A stretch of 64,000 nucleotides of DNA, taken from assembly GCF_905147045.1 (NCBI RefSeq), contig NC_065895.1:13397001-13461000 (forward strand), in the 5' to 3' direction. A program made the position numbers and the translations under genes. The stretch is from Nymphalis io. Lineage: Eukaryota > Arthropoda > Insecta > Lepidoptera > Nymphalidae. This document shows positions 35,098 to 46,487 of the stretch, one piece after another. Numbering within the stretch: position 1 is the first letter of the stretch; every line of letters starts with the position of its first letter. The notes under the pieces were generated by a model, which saw only the letters and a list, made by a program, of their open reading frames with translations, had not been told where the DNA came from and did no database searches.

Positions 35098-37248
35098 CAA
35101 CAGGTGTCCGTGTCTTATATACCCATTATATTTTATTCCAACTAACAGCTGTTTTTTTGACTATTAAATCTTCATAGACGTGTTATCCGTATCTTTGTAA
35201 CATTTTATTATTTCGATTGTGTTCAGTAGCTTGATGGCTCGCAACTATAAAAAAAACTTTCTTATATAAGTTAATTGCAAGTATATATCATATTATACTA
35301 TCACAGTGTAATTGAAATTCTTCAACCCTTTCGATTTAATGATATGACATGTGAAAGGTGCACCATTACACGATCGTTTTGATTTCAACTCTTGTTATTC
35401 AACTGCCAGTTTGATCTGTATGTTGTCATTGAGAGAGGGATTTCAGCTCAAGGGACTCTAGCCACCAGTCTAAAGGATATAGCGTCTAAAATCCCGTGTC
35501 TATTTGTGAGTTGACAGTGTTTGGAATAGCTAATAAGATGACATTGTATGTGGGTAGGAGGTTATCACCTTCCGAATATTGTCAGGTTATACTGATAAAT
35601 CTCGTTATAAATTAAGAGCGTACGCTTAAGGTTTTTGAAAATGGAAACATATAGTATTAATTAATTGATAAATATCGACCATTTTATAATTCAATGTATT
35701 TCTACAACTAAAACGTTAAATAACACCTCTTAAAGTCAAATTTTACATAGGCGACCTCTCCTATCGAAGATAAGTCTAAATAATCTGACATGTATAGTGC
35801 TACATATCCAACAAATAACCATGTTTTCTTATATAGGTAATTTTTTATAGCAGTTCTTTAAAATATAGTATCAGTTTTTATATTTCCCGCAGCAGGTTCG
35901 TTCCACGTTGCTCTACGGTTTAGTGGATATGCATGTAACTAGATTTCATCCGATACACAATGACGATGTATTATAAATTTCGTCTAGATTGAAGAATAAT
36001 TAAAGCTTGTCCTGAAGGAAACGGGACTACGCAGAATGGTAGCTTTCAAAACGTATTCGATCAAAACGGTTTCCTATGTAACCTACAATATCTCAAGTCC
36101 CCTTTGAGCTGGGCTCGTTAAAATTAATGTTTGTTCAAAGATAAGCCATTCCTTGCGGAACAATATCGCACTTTACACGTGAATTATATATCTTCCTAGT
36201 TCCATGACGTGATTAATGCTTGCTCGGTTGTGCAGTGTGTTACTAGAAAAATTCCATCCGCGACGAACAAAAAAGCTACTTTTGGTCGAGCCTTATAATA
36301 TAGCCTTTATGGTAATGGAGAATATAAGTAATGTATAAGTAGTTAAATTATACACATATGCATATTTATTTAACTGGCAACATTAACGATTACTTTTTTG
36401 TAATAGAATAATTTATCAATGAGACTTAACAACAAACAACAAACATATTTATAAAAGGAAAATAAAATTATTCACCTTTTAATATTTTTTAATGATCTTA
36501 AGAACATGAAAACAAATATGTTTCAAAGGAAAGTTCATCACTATAAGAGATTTCTTTCAGCCACCCTTGTGTCTTGTGTATAGGTCATCTATATGAGTAT
36601 GTAAGTATATCAGTATAGCTATAGTGTAACTAATAAATTGTTATGTACATTACATTTATATAAATATAGAATTAGCACATATGCTAATGGGCTATACAAA
36701 ATTAAGCCGGAATCGGAAATCAAATGGTCGATCACCTAAAGCGATTCAACGTTTATTGACATTAATTTTCGATCGGCTTGATAAAACGTTATCGAAACGC
36801 TTAACAACAAATTGTATTTTGACTATTATTTATTATATTAAATGGGTTAATATTTTGAACCGAGTTTGCGAAATACTGTATATTTTGATGAATAAAAAGC
36901 TATATAATAAAATGGGATATAATTATAACATGGAGCGCAATTAGATGTGGAAATTTGACAATTTAATTTTAACAGTTTCAAGTTTTTACTTCTATCGGCA
37001 GTCCCTATGACTGCCTGATTTTTAACATTGAATTATCTCGTCTTGCTATTTTATTTTTTAATATATTCGTACATTTCAATTATTTCGTTGAAAACAAATT
37101 TTATAAATATATTAAATAAAATAAGAAATATTAATATAAATTAATTAACAATAGTTTCCAATGTTAAATTAAAACATATTATATTATTGACAAATATTAA
37201 AAGAAAGGGGATGCCAAACATATACAACTGAACATGATTTCATTATGA
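35098..37248. other. Long AT-rich interval
   Basis: No repeat family, RNA gene or convincing exon found across about 2.1 kb; probably unique intergenic DNA. Confidence 0.6.
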
Positions 37249-37358
37249 TTTTTTTATTTTTTTTATTTTAGGAAGACAATCACACGATCGCTCATAGATA
37301 CTGGCAATGTAAAAACAACGTCAATGCGCCACCAATATTATGCTCCAAAATGTTATGT
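37249..37358 (-). mobile_element. SINE-A remnant
   Basis: A T-rich start, then AGATACTGGCAATGTAAAAA and TCAATGCGCCACCAATATTA. Diverged and shortened. Confidence 0.5.
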
Positions 37359-37482
37359 ATAATACCATAATTAATTAAAAATTGTTACAATACTTTTAAA
37401 TAAGATTGTTGACAATACTTCAACCCACTAAGAAACGTTCATGTAAACTATGATCTGTTAAAATAATTACAAGTTATTACAA

Positions 37483-37680
37483 TTTTTTTAGAATAGGTAG
37501 GTGGACGAGCAAATGGGCCATCTGGTGGTAAGTAGTTAGCCCATAGACATTGGCATTGTAAGAAATATTAACCATCGCTTACACACCAATGCGCCACCAA
37601 GCTTGGGAACTAAGATGTTACGTCCCTCGTACCTGTAGTTACCCTGGCTCACTCTCCTTTCAAACCGGAACACAACTATA
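37483..37680 (-). mobile_element. SINE-A 3' two-thirds
   Basis: TTTTTTTAGAATAGGTAGGT, GGGCCATCTGGTGGTAAGTA and the middle blocks up to CAAACCGGAACACAACTATA; the 5' third is missing. Confidence 0.8.
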
Positions 37681-38023
37681 CAAATTCGAATGAAACGCAA
37701 CTGGATCGTTTTGTTAGTTGAATAGGAAAATGGTTAAACGGTAAAGAACAACACGTAGCCAATGGCATCCCAACTGTACTCGTACTGTGATCGCTTCGAC
37801 TGTATTTTTTTAACCTTATACATATGTATATGTCACTTTATTTTTCCCCGTTGTCAAAGGACGGCTGACAATAAATTTGTGTAACGATTTATACAGAATG
37901 GATTCCTGGAAATACTTTGTGATAAATATCCGACGACTGACTAGCGCGGTTATTGTAATGGCTGGTGTTTTACCGGTTGCGAATTCGGTCTCTACTTATA
38001 CTAAATATTTTTTCTAGTCTGTA

Positions 38024-38115
38024 CTCTTTCAGCCCATATTGGATTTGCCGTCCCATTGGATTATAGAACGAATAGAGAGCGCACTATAAGTTCCTGTACA
38101 ATTAAATTTCAAGGA
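38024..38115 (+). mobile_element. SINE-C central fragment
   Basis: ACTCTTTCAGCCCATATTGG, GTCCCATTGGATTATAGAAC and AATAGAGAGCGCACT follow the family core. Confidence 0.6.
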
Positions 38116-38261
38116 ATAATTCCTCCTGCGATATATTTAATATCTATACCATAACAGTTGGATGAATATTTAGTGCCGCTAGTTTTTTTAAAAGGATATT
38201 TTTTTTATTCTATTTTTAATTTTAAAGAGGGTTTTTTCCTAACACTACTACTGGTGGTACC

Positions 38262-38569
38262 ACTACTGGTGGTAGGGCTTTGTGCAAGCCCGTCTGGGTA
38301 GGTACCACCCACTCATCAGATATTCTACCGCAAAACAGCAATACTTGATATTGTTGTGTTCCGGTTTGAAGGGTGAGTGAGCCAGTGTAATTACAGGCAC
38401 AAGGGACATAAAATCTTAGTTCCCAAGGTTGGTGGCGCATTGGCTATAAGCGATGGTTTAGATTTCTTACAATGCCAATGTCTAAGGGCGTTTGGTGACC
38501 ACTTACCATCAGGTGGCCCATATGCTCGTCCACCTTCCTATTCTATATATAAAAAAAAAAAAAAAAAAA
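38262..38569 (+). mobile_element. SINE-A, full length, young
   Basis: Begins in a short duplicated ACTACTGGTGGTA motif and continues with high conservation to CTATATATAAA plus a tail of about 19 A. One of the best-preserved copies. Confidence 0.92.
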
Positions 38570-39021
38570 CAAGAAAATGTCACGCTCATAGTTCTACACA
38601 TTTTTCTTTTGCTATACAATTTAAAAAAAAAATTAAAATAACTATTATTATATACCTATCTATCAGATTTTGTTATCTACATTTAATACATTTAGTTACT
38701 ATTTTTAGTTACTATTTTAATTGCTAATGCTTTAGATGCGTCCGAAGTCGGAGCTTTATAAGTACACTATTATAAAAACCTACTTCATACGTAAAATTAA
38801 ACTTATGCAAAAATTCTAACCTTTCGTTTAATTACATGTACAGCATCTTCAACTATACCGCATACATCGCAATTTGGTGATGTTGTCTTACCCATCATAT
38901 ATGCAAACTTATTTAACGGGATGTGTCCCGACCGAAGTCGAAAGGCTGTTACAATATCACACCTGCTCATTTTGGCTCCATCTGTCCAAGTATACCCTGA
39001 AGGTTCTGGTTGGATTGCTTT

Positions 39022-39345
39022 TTACCAGATGCCTTTAGTCAGAGAATGCTCATCAAAAAACTCTTTCCATAGATGTTTGCATCGAAGATTAGTTTCATAT
39101 AGAATGTCTGTAAAATGAGGGTTATAATCAGATAAAATTCCTTCAATGGTTGCTTGTTTGGCTAATGCGTCAACAATTTTATTTCCAGGTAGACCAATAT
39201 GAGCAGGTATCCATTGCAAGATTATATTCTTACTATTATTTTTAAATTTAAGGATAGAATCCATTACAGCAAAGGCTATCGGTGTACCTCGATAAGTCAA
39301 GGTGCATTGAGCCAAATGCTGTAAGGCATTTTTAGAATCAGACAA
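39022..39345 (-). pseudogene. RNase H domain remnant, C-terminal half
   Basis: Encodes SDSKNALQHL and ILQWIPAHIGLPGNKIVDAL, the second and third conserved blocks of retrotransposon RNase H, with the catalytic Asp of DSK and the His-containing loop. The frame runs toward the knuckle region and stops at 39022. It is separated from the first RNase H half by a frameshift. Confidence 0.8.
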
Positions 39346-39441
39346 AATTACGAAATTATTTAAGTTTACAGAATTAATATAAGGACTCCAAAATGGCTAT
39401 CAGTTCTAAGTGCATAATAGACATAACCTTACAGTTATTTT

Positions 39442-39648
39442 TTAATTGGATGCTATTTTTTGTCTATATAAAAATGCCGCACCTGCCCCATGCAAATCTT
39501 TAGATCCATCTGTATAAATTTTATAAAAGGCCGAATAATTTCTACACAAAAAAATTTCACACTTTTCTAGTAGTTCTGATTGATGACAATTTCGTTTAGC
39601 TCTATCCACACCATCTATGCTAACTTTAACGTGCTGAGATAAATCCAT
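39442..39648 (-). pseudogene. RNase H domain remnant, N-terminal half
   Basis: Contains FYKIYTDGSKDLHGAGAAFL, the first RNase H block with its catalytic Asp (TDGS). The frame breaks afterward, and the rest of the domain continues in the neighbouring frame downstream on the minus strand. Confidence 0.78.
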
Positions 39649-39680
39649 ATTGCTTACCCATGTTTCGAAAGAAAATGTTT

Positions 39681-39899
39681 CTAATTCTTTACTTCTATAA
39701 ATTGGAAGATCCTCGAGGTGACCGTGAGCATGTACAAGAAGGGGTAGTTTTTTATTTCGCCAATAATTATTATTCTGACATACATGACATAGTTTTGAGT
39801 TTTATCTAAGTTTTTTAATTGAGTGTTACTACAATTATCATACAAAAAGCATGCATAATCCAATCGACTTCGTATGAGTGAAATATATAAACGTCTCAA
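39681..39899 (-). pseudogene. RT thumb remnant of the I-like element
   Basis: Begins RRLYISLIRSRLDYACFLYD and continues NTQLKNLDKTQN, a typical thumb segment of non-LTR reverse transcriptases. The upstream palm segment on the same strand is interrupted by stops. Confidence 0.7.
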
Positions 39900-40631
39900 T
39901 TAAGAGGGATGAATTCCTACCTGAAAACCTGATCCAACTAATATTTTAAATATGTAGTTATTTTCATTAGTATATTTCATTATTTTTTCATTAACTTCTT
40001 TTATGTGTCTAGTCCATTTGAGAGTCTTGTCTAACCATACTCCTAGATATTGTATATTGTTAACTACATGCAAAAGGTTATTGTTAAGTTTTATTTCAAT
40101 TCGTTTTTATGATATCTTTTGAATATACAAATTTTAGATTTAGCTGTAGAAACCTGAAGCCCCAATAGAGAACCGTAGAGCAATCATTAAATTTGTTTAT
40201 AGAATTTTGTAATTTAAGCTTAGCAATAGATACGTCGTCATCAGTATCTACTGATAATCTTATCAAATAAAAGGATAGTCATAAAATAAATAAATGGTTT
40301 CAATACAAAATTGCATACGTTTAATTATTTCATAAATATATCGAATCACGGTTCTATCTCATAATCGCTCCCAATGTTTTCTATCGTAAACAATGCAACA
40401 TTATTGGAGGGCCTACGATAATATTACTTTGGTTACTATTTTCTAGTGACGAAGATTATTATATAAAAAATATTTGGATCGTGGTTTTGTGTTAACATAA
40501 AAAAATTATTTTTAGTGATAAAAACAAAATAATGTATAATATACTTCATTCAACATAGTTTAGATATATGTATTTACTAATTGTTTTGTTTATTAACAAA
40601 CCTTGCCAATCCTTCACTAACTTCATTTTTT

Positions 40632-40725
40632 TCAGTTTTTCGCCGTCCACTGCTGGACGTAAGCCTTCCCCATAGAACGCCACCCATCCCGATCTTGGGC
40701 AGCCCGCATCCATCAACTTCACAAT
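40632..40725 (-). mobile_element. RTE-type LINE 3'-end fragment
   Basis: On the minus strand it encodes MRAAQDRDGWRSMGKAYVQQ followed by WTAKN and TGA, homologous to the RTE end at 33.9 kb. About 90 bp are recognisable; no flanking duplication was found. Confidence 0.78.
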
Positions 40726-41137
40726 TTTGACGTCATTAAACTTATTATTAAAGCTATTATTCTATTCTTGATTTACTAGCAACCAAGTTTGATATTTATA
40801 AGCTTTAAACGCAAGCGATACCTTAGTTAAAGCAAACTTCGTCTGATCATACCAAACTTTATCACGTAAGCAGCATAGAGCCTAATTATAATAGAATAAT
40901 CGATCAATGTTGAACTTTGGTGAGTTTAAAAGGATTTTAGTATTAACAGAAACGTTTCATAGGTGTTCCGTTCTCATAAGTTAGAGGTTGATTGCACTTG
41001 GATAGTGAAAGACTAGAAGTAACTATATCATATATTTTATTAATATTGCTTTTAATGATGGGTAACAAGTTGTAGTCGATTATTAAAAACTTATCATTAA
41101 ATCGGAAATGAAACAGCAGACTTCAACTAGTAAGGCT

Positions 41138-41318
41138 ATTCTGTAAGAACAAACTCGAAACTCACTGCAAAAACGGTCATGAAATGTCAAAAAGTGATAT
41201 GCGACATTGACCATAATCATTATAATATTTTACGAATGCATGCATCTAAATAGCATGTCACCATAAATCGGTTTTTTAACATGTCACTGGTAAATAATGA
41301 AGTGAGTGCTTACAGAAT
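41138..41318 (-). mobile_element. MITE-like element, copy 2, with terminal inverted repeats
   Basis: ATTCTGTAAG at 41138-41147 and its complement CTTACAGAAT at 41309-41318 close a 181-bp element. The interior matches copy 1 in inverted orientation. No transposase; superfamily not assigned. Confidence 0.68.
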
Positions 41319-41399
41319 CGCACTACAGTGCCGAGGTTTTTTTCAAACATTCTTTTTATCGTTGTCATACTCGCACTCGTGCTCATATTCAGCATTTTA

Positions 41400-41525
41400 C
41401 TGGTGGTCGGGCTTTGTAGACCTGGACGGGTACCACCGACTACTTCATTGCTGTACCACCAGTTGATGGTTCGTACTGATGTGTTCAGGTCTGAAGGATA
41501 AGTGTGTCATTGTATGGGGATGTAT
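41400..41525 (+). mobile_element. SINE-A 5'-half remnant
   Basis: CTGGTGGTCGGGCTTTGTAG, GACGGGTACCACCGACTACT and GTTCAGGTCTGAAGGATAAG follow the family order with indels; there is no 3' half. Confidence 0.55.
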
Positions 41526-42462
41526 CAAAAAAAATTACCGTTTTTTAACCAAATATTTGTATTATAATTTCTTTGATATAAAATAAATATATAGTATAGT
41601 CCATTGTTATCAACCGCCATTAGCCATCTGATAGTCAATTGCTCGATCCCACGCTGAAACCATTCCGTGAGATTGCTGTCACAGAACTTTCAACATATGC
41701 AAAATTATCAAATATTTTCCCTATTATTTTCCCTATTACTTACATACATAAGATAAATAACGTAGGAATATTCATGTTGGCGCATTGTCAGTCTATGTTT
41801 TTACATTTTTTCAGTTACAGGGTCAATGACCGTGTCATTTTAATAATTGTCAAATAAATTAGGATTTTAAATTAAAAAAAAAACTAAATGCGATTGTTTT
41901 ATACGCCTGGTGCATTATTATCTTTTATAAAATCACCATCAGCGTGTGAAAAGGTGTCCTTGTTAATTGCTGTAATCCTGAAAACTTCATGATAATCGCT
42001 TATGTAGTTACGTAGACACGTAAAAGCGGGAGAAAAAGACAAACTCGCTTGCGCATTTATAATATTAGTAAGGCTAACAGATACATTCGTTAAGTATATT
42101 TATAATAAAAAAAAATAACATTTCCATCCCATAGCACACCAAATACTTCTCTTTGTTTGTCCATAAAGGAAGTTACAGGAATTCTGAAGTCGTGTATATG
42201 AGTAGAATATTACATATCATTTTTTTTTATAAAATATTTAAGAGAAATACATATCAAATTATTAAGTTTGAATCAAAAATACTATCTCGTATAAAAAATA
42301 ACGATGTTTCTTGATTTATTATTAACCAAAGAATAAAAAAATCAAGCAATATTCGTTATACTGCTGGAATGATCTATCGTCTGCACGAAAATTAAAAACT
42401 AAACTAAAAAGTTTGTTATATTTGTATAGTTAGTAATAAACTAAAACAGAAATATTTTCAAA
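41526..42462. other. AT-rich non-coding interval
   Basis: Only a Helitron 5' scrap at 42020-42076. Confidence 0.55.
42020..42076 (-). mobile_element. Helitron 5'-end fragment
   Basis: CGCATTTATAATATTAGTA at the right edge is the inverted 5' terminus seen in the Helitron at 52.3 kb. The rest is too short or diverged to trace to a 3' end. Confidence 0.4.
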
Positions 42463-42659
42463 CTAGCGCTTGGCCCTTGACTTCACCTGCGCCCTTATCG
42501 GAAATCCAATTAAACGGGATAAAAAGGCCAAAATATGTTTATTATGTCATATTTTAGCTGAGATAAAGAAATAACTAATATTCACAGCACACGTATTCCT
42601 TTCGTGTATTATCCGATAATCGAACGATACCCTTAAAATGACTTTCACGTGAACGTTTC

Positions 42660-42791
42660 CTTCAAACTATGCGTATAGAGGCATCTTGCAGGCCGACAAG
42701 GCGGCTAGTGCAGAACATTCTTCCCGACTGTACTGGCCATAGTCGCACTTATCATCAAGTGGAATAGAGTCATTTGCCTTCCCGGCAAATG
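42660..42791 (+). mobile_element. 3'-end fragment of the Jockey/CR1-like LINE
   Basis: Matches the last codons (FKRGVKRHLAGRQG region) and the 3' UTR of the copies at 55 and 58 kb, including GCTAGTGCAGAACATTC, CTGTACTGGCC and ATCATCAAGTGG, ending at CCCGGCAAATG without a clear poly(A). It lies inside a probable Helitron and directly borders a perfect inverted repeat. Confidence 0.75.
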
Positions 42792-42838
42792 TCTATTAAA
42801 AGTTATAGAAGCGTATGTACTTTATAACTTTTAATAGA
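42792..42838. repeat. Perfect 16-bp inverted repeat, 15-nt loop
   Basis: TCTATTAAAAGTTATA at 42792-42807 and TATAACTTTTAATAGA at 42823-42838. It lies between the LINE 3' end and the resumed Helitron sequence. Confidence 0.92.
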
Positions 42839-43084
42839 TTCCACGGATTTTGATAAAATAAATATTAAACGGAACCTGGAAATACTGTTATAATAATTCA
42901 TTTATTTCAATTTGTAATTTTTAGCCGTTTCAAAATTAGCTTGGACAAACTGACAGACAGACAAAATATAATAAAAATTGTTGTTTTGGTTTTGGTAACT
43001 CGCAAATAGCCATATTAACTTTAAAGGAGGCAGTTATTTTGAAATCACAGACAGACGCTTCAATTTTATTTATTCGTATAGTAG

Positions 43085-43530
43085 AAAATACACGGATTTT
43101 TATGGAACATTGAATTCTATATTTTCTTTTGATATGCGAAAAAACCGTGACAAAACTTCTGAAATATATTTTATAACATGTATGTTTTATTTAAATATAT
43201 CTTACAAACTGAATATTTATATATCTCAGGCAATTAACCACAAAGATACAGTATGATAATTCTTGTATTTTATGTAGGTAATCATAGCAATCGCAAATTA
43301 CAAAGTGGATATATTATAACTATCGGAGTTGCGTAAACCAACGGTCCCGTTTGGAAGGTCCGAACTGTATCGCTCTCTGTAATGAATTGAGCTGCCGACT
43401 CACCGCTCTCTACACTTAAAATGTGACAGTTACCCCTCCAAACGATTCCGATCACCAATAACGTCACTGCGTTCACACCCCACCGTTACAATAAAATCAA
43501 CCGAGTTACTAATTAGTCGTAATCGACGAC
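43085..43530. other. Interval with a G+C-richer minus-strand open frame
   Basis: The minus-strand frame at 43282-43500 begins MNAVTLLVIGIVWRGNCHIL, which resembles a hydrophobic leader, and contains GGTGAGTCGG that could be a splice donor. No homology is recognised; it may be an exon or chance. Confidence 0.3.
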
Positions 43531-43559
43531 GAATATATATATATATATATATATATATT
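43531..43559. repeat. (AT)n microsatellite
   Basis: About 14 uninterrupted AT units, just before a SINE-B copy. Confidence 0.95.
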
Positions 43560-43577
43560 ATGCATAAACGACGACTT

Positions 43578-43822
43578 TTAAATGTCCCACTGCTAGGCTA
43601 AGATCTCATCTTTTGATGAGAAGGTATGGGTGGGTGGGTATACGAATGCGGCAGATTGACATCGAGCACATGCAAGTTTCCATACGATCTCTTCAATTAC
43701 CGCTGAAATTAATTTCTCACAAATTAAACACATTAAAATTAAATTATACTTGTCCAAGTCAAAACCACAATCTCCGATACCAACCTTAAGATTCCACGTG
43801 TTCTAACCTCCAGACCATCGGG
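43578..43822 (-). mobile_element. SINE-B, old and diverged
   Basis: AAATGTCCCACTGCTAGGCT to TTCTAACCTCCAGACCATCG, with many substitutions; the head is weak. Confidence 0.75.
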
Positions 43823-43880
43823 GTTTTTTCTCACCTATATAGAAATATTTGAGAGTAAAAGATCGAGTTCAAGAATGCTA

Positions 43881-44160
43881 ATCGGTTGGGCTTCTTGCAA
43901 GCTCATCTGGGTAGGTACCACCCACTTATCAGATATTCTACCGCTAAGCAGCAGTGCTTAGTATTGTTGCGTTTCGGAAGTATAAGTGAGCCAGTGTAAC
44001 TACAGGCACAAGAGACATAACATCTCCGTTTTCGGGTTGGTGGCGCATTGGCGATGTAAGGAATAGTTAATATTTCTTACATCGCCAATATCTATGGGCG
44101 TTGGCGACCACTTAACATCAGGTGGTCCATTTTCCCGCCCACCTACCTATAAATTAAAAA
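43881..44160 (+). mobile_element. SINE-A, full length
   Basis: ATCGGTTGGGCTTCTTGCAA to CTACCTATAAATTAAAAA; internal blocks are clear. Lost the GGTTTGAAGGG motif (GTTTCGGAAGTATAAG instead). Confidence 0.85.
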
Positions 44161-44636
44161 TATTCAATCAATTAAACTGCAAATAACGGATGCGGACAAA
44201 AAAGTTATAATATTTAAAAACTAAGCCCCGTTTACAAGATATTGTAGCCGCTTCTCAAAAAAAAAATAATAATAATTTCAAGCTCACAAAGCAGAATGCG
44301 TAGTTATTTTTTCTCTGTATATAAATACCGTCAGCTCCTCGTCCAGCGTGTTCTTTGTATAATTTTTCATTGCAATAAAACTACGGCCGTTTCCTTTTAA
44401 GAAAGGAATGAACAATGTTGCAGCGTCAATGGATTATTGTACTTCAAAAAATAGAAAATTTCAACAGATTACTCTTTTATGAAATAGTGGAGACGCGCCC
44501 AGAAATCGTTTGAGTTTTTTTAGAATGAAACGGGAACAACACTTGCGTCGCTCCGCAGCGAAAAATCAATGGAATCGTTGTCGAGTTTACCATTTTAAAC
44601 ATGATACCTGCCTGATGCTGAGTAATAACTTCTGAT
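44161..44636. other. AT-rich non-coding interval
   Basis: Nothing recognised. The same applies to 44983-45299. Confidence 0.5.
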
Positions 44637-44649
44637 TACGGACATTATA

Positions 44650-44831
44650 GTAACAACATGTGAATGTACCACTGCTGGGCTAAGGCCTCCTCTCCCTTTT
44701 TGCGGAGAAGGTTTGGAGCTTATTCCACCACGCTGCTCCAGTGCGGGTTGGTGGAATACACAGGCAGAATTTCAGTGAAATTATACACATGCAGGTTTCT
44801 TCACGATGTTTTCCTTCACCGTAAAGCGTAA
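44650..44831 (-). mobile_element. SINE-B, 5'-truncated with 13-bp TSD
   Basis: Lacks the whole tRNA-like head; the 5' end is at CACCGTAAAGCG. TACGGACATTATA flanks it perfectly at 44637-44649 and 44832-44844. Confidence 0.92.
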
Positions 44832-44915
44832 TACGGACATTATAAAATGAAAAAATATAAAAATAATCAAAATATAATCGTTATTCCATCTTTGCCTTCG
44901 CACTAATACTCTTAA

Positions 44916-44982
44916 AGTTAATGTCCCACTGCTGGGCTAAGGAGATGGGTTCGAGAAGGTTTAGGGCTTATTCCAACACAGG
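44916..44982 (-). mobile_element. SINE-B 3' fragment
   Basis: GTTAATGTCCCACTGCTGGG then GAGAAGGTTTAGGGCTTATT; about 65 bp. Confidence 0.65.
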
Positions 44983-45332
44983 TAGAAATTCATACATTTA
45001 TACAACCGATACTAGTTTTATAAAGCAAAATTGCTAATTTTTTATTTCATTTTGTTTGAGTATATCTAGTTCAAAGTAATAAATAATATGTACATATGTA
45101 ATAAACATTATATTTATAATGGTTGGGTTTGATTAAAATCATAAAAGAATAATCAAGATATGTCCTCTAATCTTTACTTTTTTTATTTATAATTGTAATG
45201 CTATAGCTTCATTGCGACAATGGCAGCTTATATATAAAGATAATTAGCTTATAGTATTTGCTAAATTTCCTCTTCGCGAAAGAAGAAAAAAAGACAGCGC
45301 TTTGTATTAATTATCATGGCTTTGTATTAATT

Positions 45333-45626
45333 ACTGGTGGTAGAGCTTTGTGCAAGCTCGTCTGGGTAGGTACCACCCACTCATCAGATATTCTACCGCA
45401 AAACAGCAGTACTTGGTATTGTTGTATTCCGGTTTGAAGGGTGAGTGAACCAGTGTAATTACAGGCACAAGGGACATAACATCTTAGTTCCCGAGGTTGG
45501 TGGCACATTGGTAATGTAAGCGATGGTTAACATTTCTTACAATGCCAATGTTTATGGGCGTTGGTGACCACTTATCATCAGTTGGCCCATATGCTCGTCC
45601 GCCTTCCTATTCTATAAAAAAAAAAA
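45333..45626 (+). mobile_element. SINE-A, full length
   Basis: From ACTGGTGGTAGAGCTTTGTG to CTATTCTATAAAA with an 11-A tail. Just upstream, TTTGTATTAATTA occurs twice, 20 bp apart, as a short tandem duplication. Confidence 0.92.
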
Positions 45627-46176
45627 CATTTTATTGTTAAAAAAAACCATAGATAAAATTTGTAACGCATAAAAAATAGATAAAAATAATATTGGCGATT
45701 GTTGTAGGTAGAAAAAGCATGAAGGGACGCGCGGATGAAATCTGAATTTTTGCTGGCTTTAGGCGCGTTTTTAATACAATCTTTTAAAATGAAGATGAAA
45801 AAGTCCTTCTAAAGATTAAATAAAGTATATTTTGACTATGATTTTTTTGGTTACGTTAGAAGTTCGAACTATGAAATTATCTGTTTAGGTTTTCGAATAC
45901 AATTGTATTCAATTAAACATACTCGTATTTACACGTAACTATTTTCGGGTTATTATGTTCATACACAAATAAATTGAATATTCTTACATTTCAACGTATT
46001 TCGGTAGAGCAACTTGATATATTTATCCATAACTCTCAGATAAAGTATACTTAATATTCATTATCATATGATGCGGTATATAACATCTAGTTCAATGAAA
46101 TGGAAAAATGTTAAATTGCTCATACAATTTTCATCTGATAACATAATAATATACTTAGTAAGGGTTTTGTAATTAA
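45627..46176. other. AT-rich non-coding interval
   Basis: Nothing recognised. The same applies to 46746-47227. Confidence 0.5.
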
Positions 46177-46484
46177 TCGAGATGGCCTCGTGGTTAGAAC
46201 GCGTGAATCTTAACCGAAATCGTGGGTTCAAACCGGACAAGCACCACTGAATTTTCATGTGCTTAATTTGTGATTATAATTCATCTCGTGCTTGACGGTG
46301 AAGGAAAACATCGTGAGGAAACCTGTATGTGTCTAATTTCATTGAAATTATGCCACATGTATATTCTACAAACCCACATTGAAGCAGCGTGGTGGAATAA
46401 GCTCCAAACGTTCTCCTCAAAAGGGAGAGGAAGTATTAGCCCAGCAGTGGGACATTAACAGGCTGTTACTGTACTATACTGTAC
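46177..46484 (+). mobile_element. SINE-B, complete
   Basis: TCGAGATGGCCTCGTGGTTA to GGCTGTTACTGTACTATACT. One base-pair loss in the ATGATCG block and a shortened B-box (GGGTTCAAACCGG). Confidence 0.9.
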
Positions 46485-46487
46485 TTC

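Larger units (their letters stand above)
38800..40290 (-). mobile_element. Decayed RNase H-bearing non-LTR retrotransposon (I-like)
   Basis: Reading right to left, the region carries a degraded palm/connection segment (about 40280-39950), an RT thumb (LYISLIRSRLDYACFLYDN, 39899-39820), two halves of an RNase H domain, and a C-terminal Cys/His knuckle (SPNCDVCGIVEDAVHVI, about 38900-38840). Several frameshifts and stops separate the parts. No 5' region, endonuclease or poly(A) tail was found. I-like is inferred from the domain order. Confidence 0.8.
42463..43084 (-). mobile_element. Probable Helitron split by a LINE fragment
   Basis: The left end has CTAGCGCTTGGCC with hairpin potential (3' end on the minus strand). 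The right part (42838-43084) is the 5' region shared with the elements at 22.1 and 24.4 kb, including TTCAATTTTATTTATTCGTA. The LINE 3' end at 42660-42791 and a hairpin lie between them. That the two ends belong to one element is inferred. Confidence 0.5.

Noticed and set aside
46270..46458. Recurring frames such as LDGEGKHREETCMCLISLKF at 17.1, 19.7, 46.3 and 60.4 kb
   Set aside because: These are translations of the central part of SINE-B in one frame or its complement, not genes.
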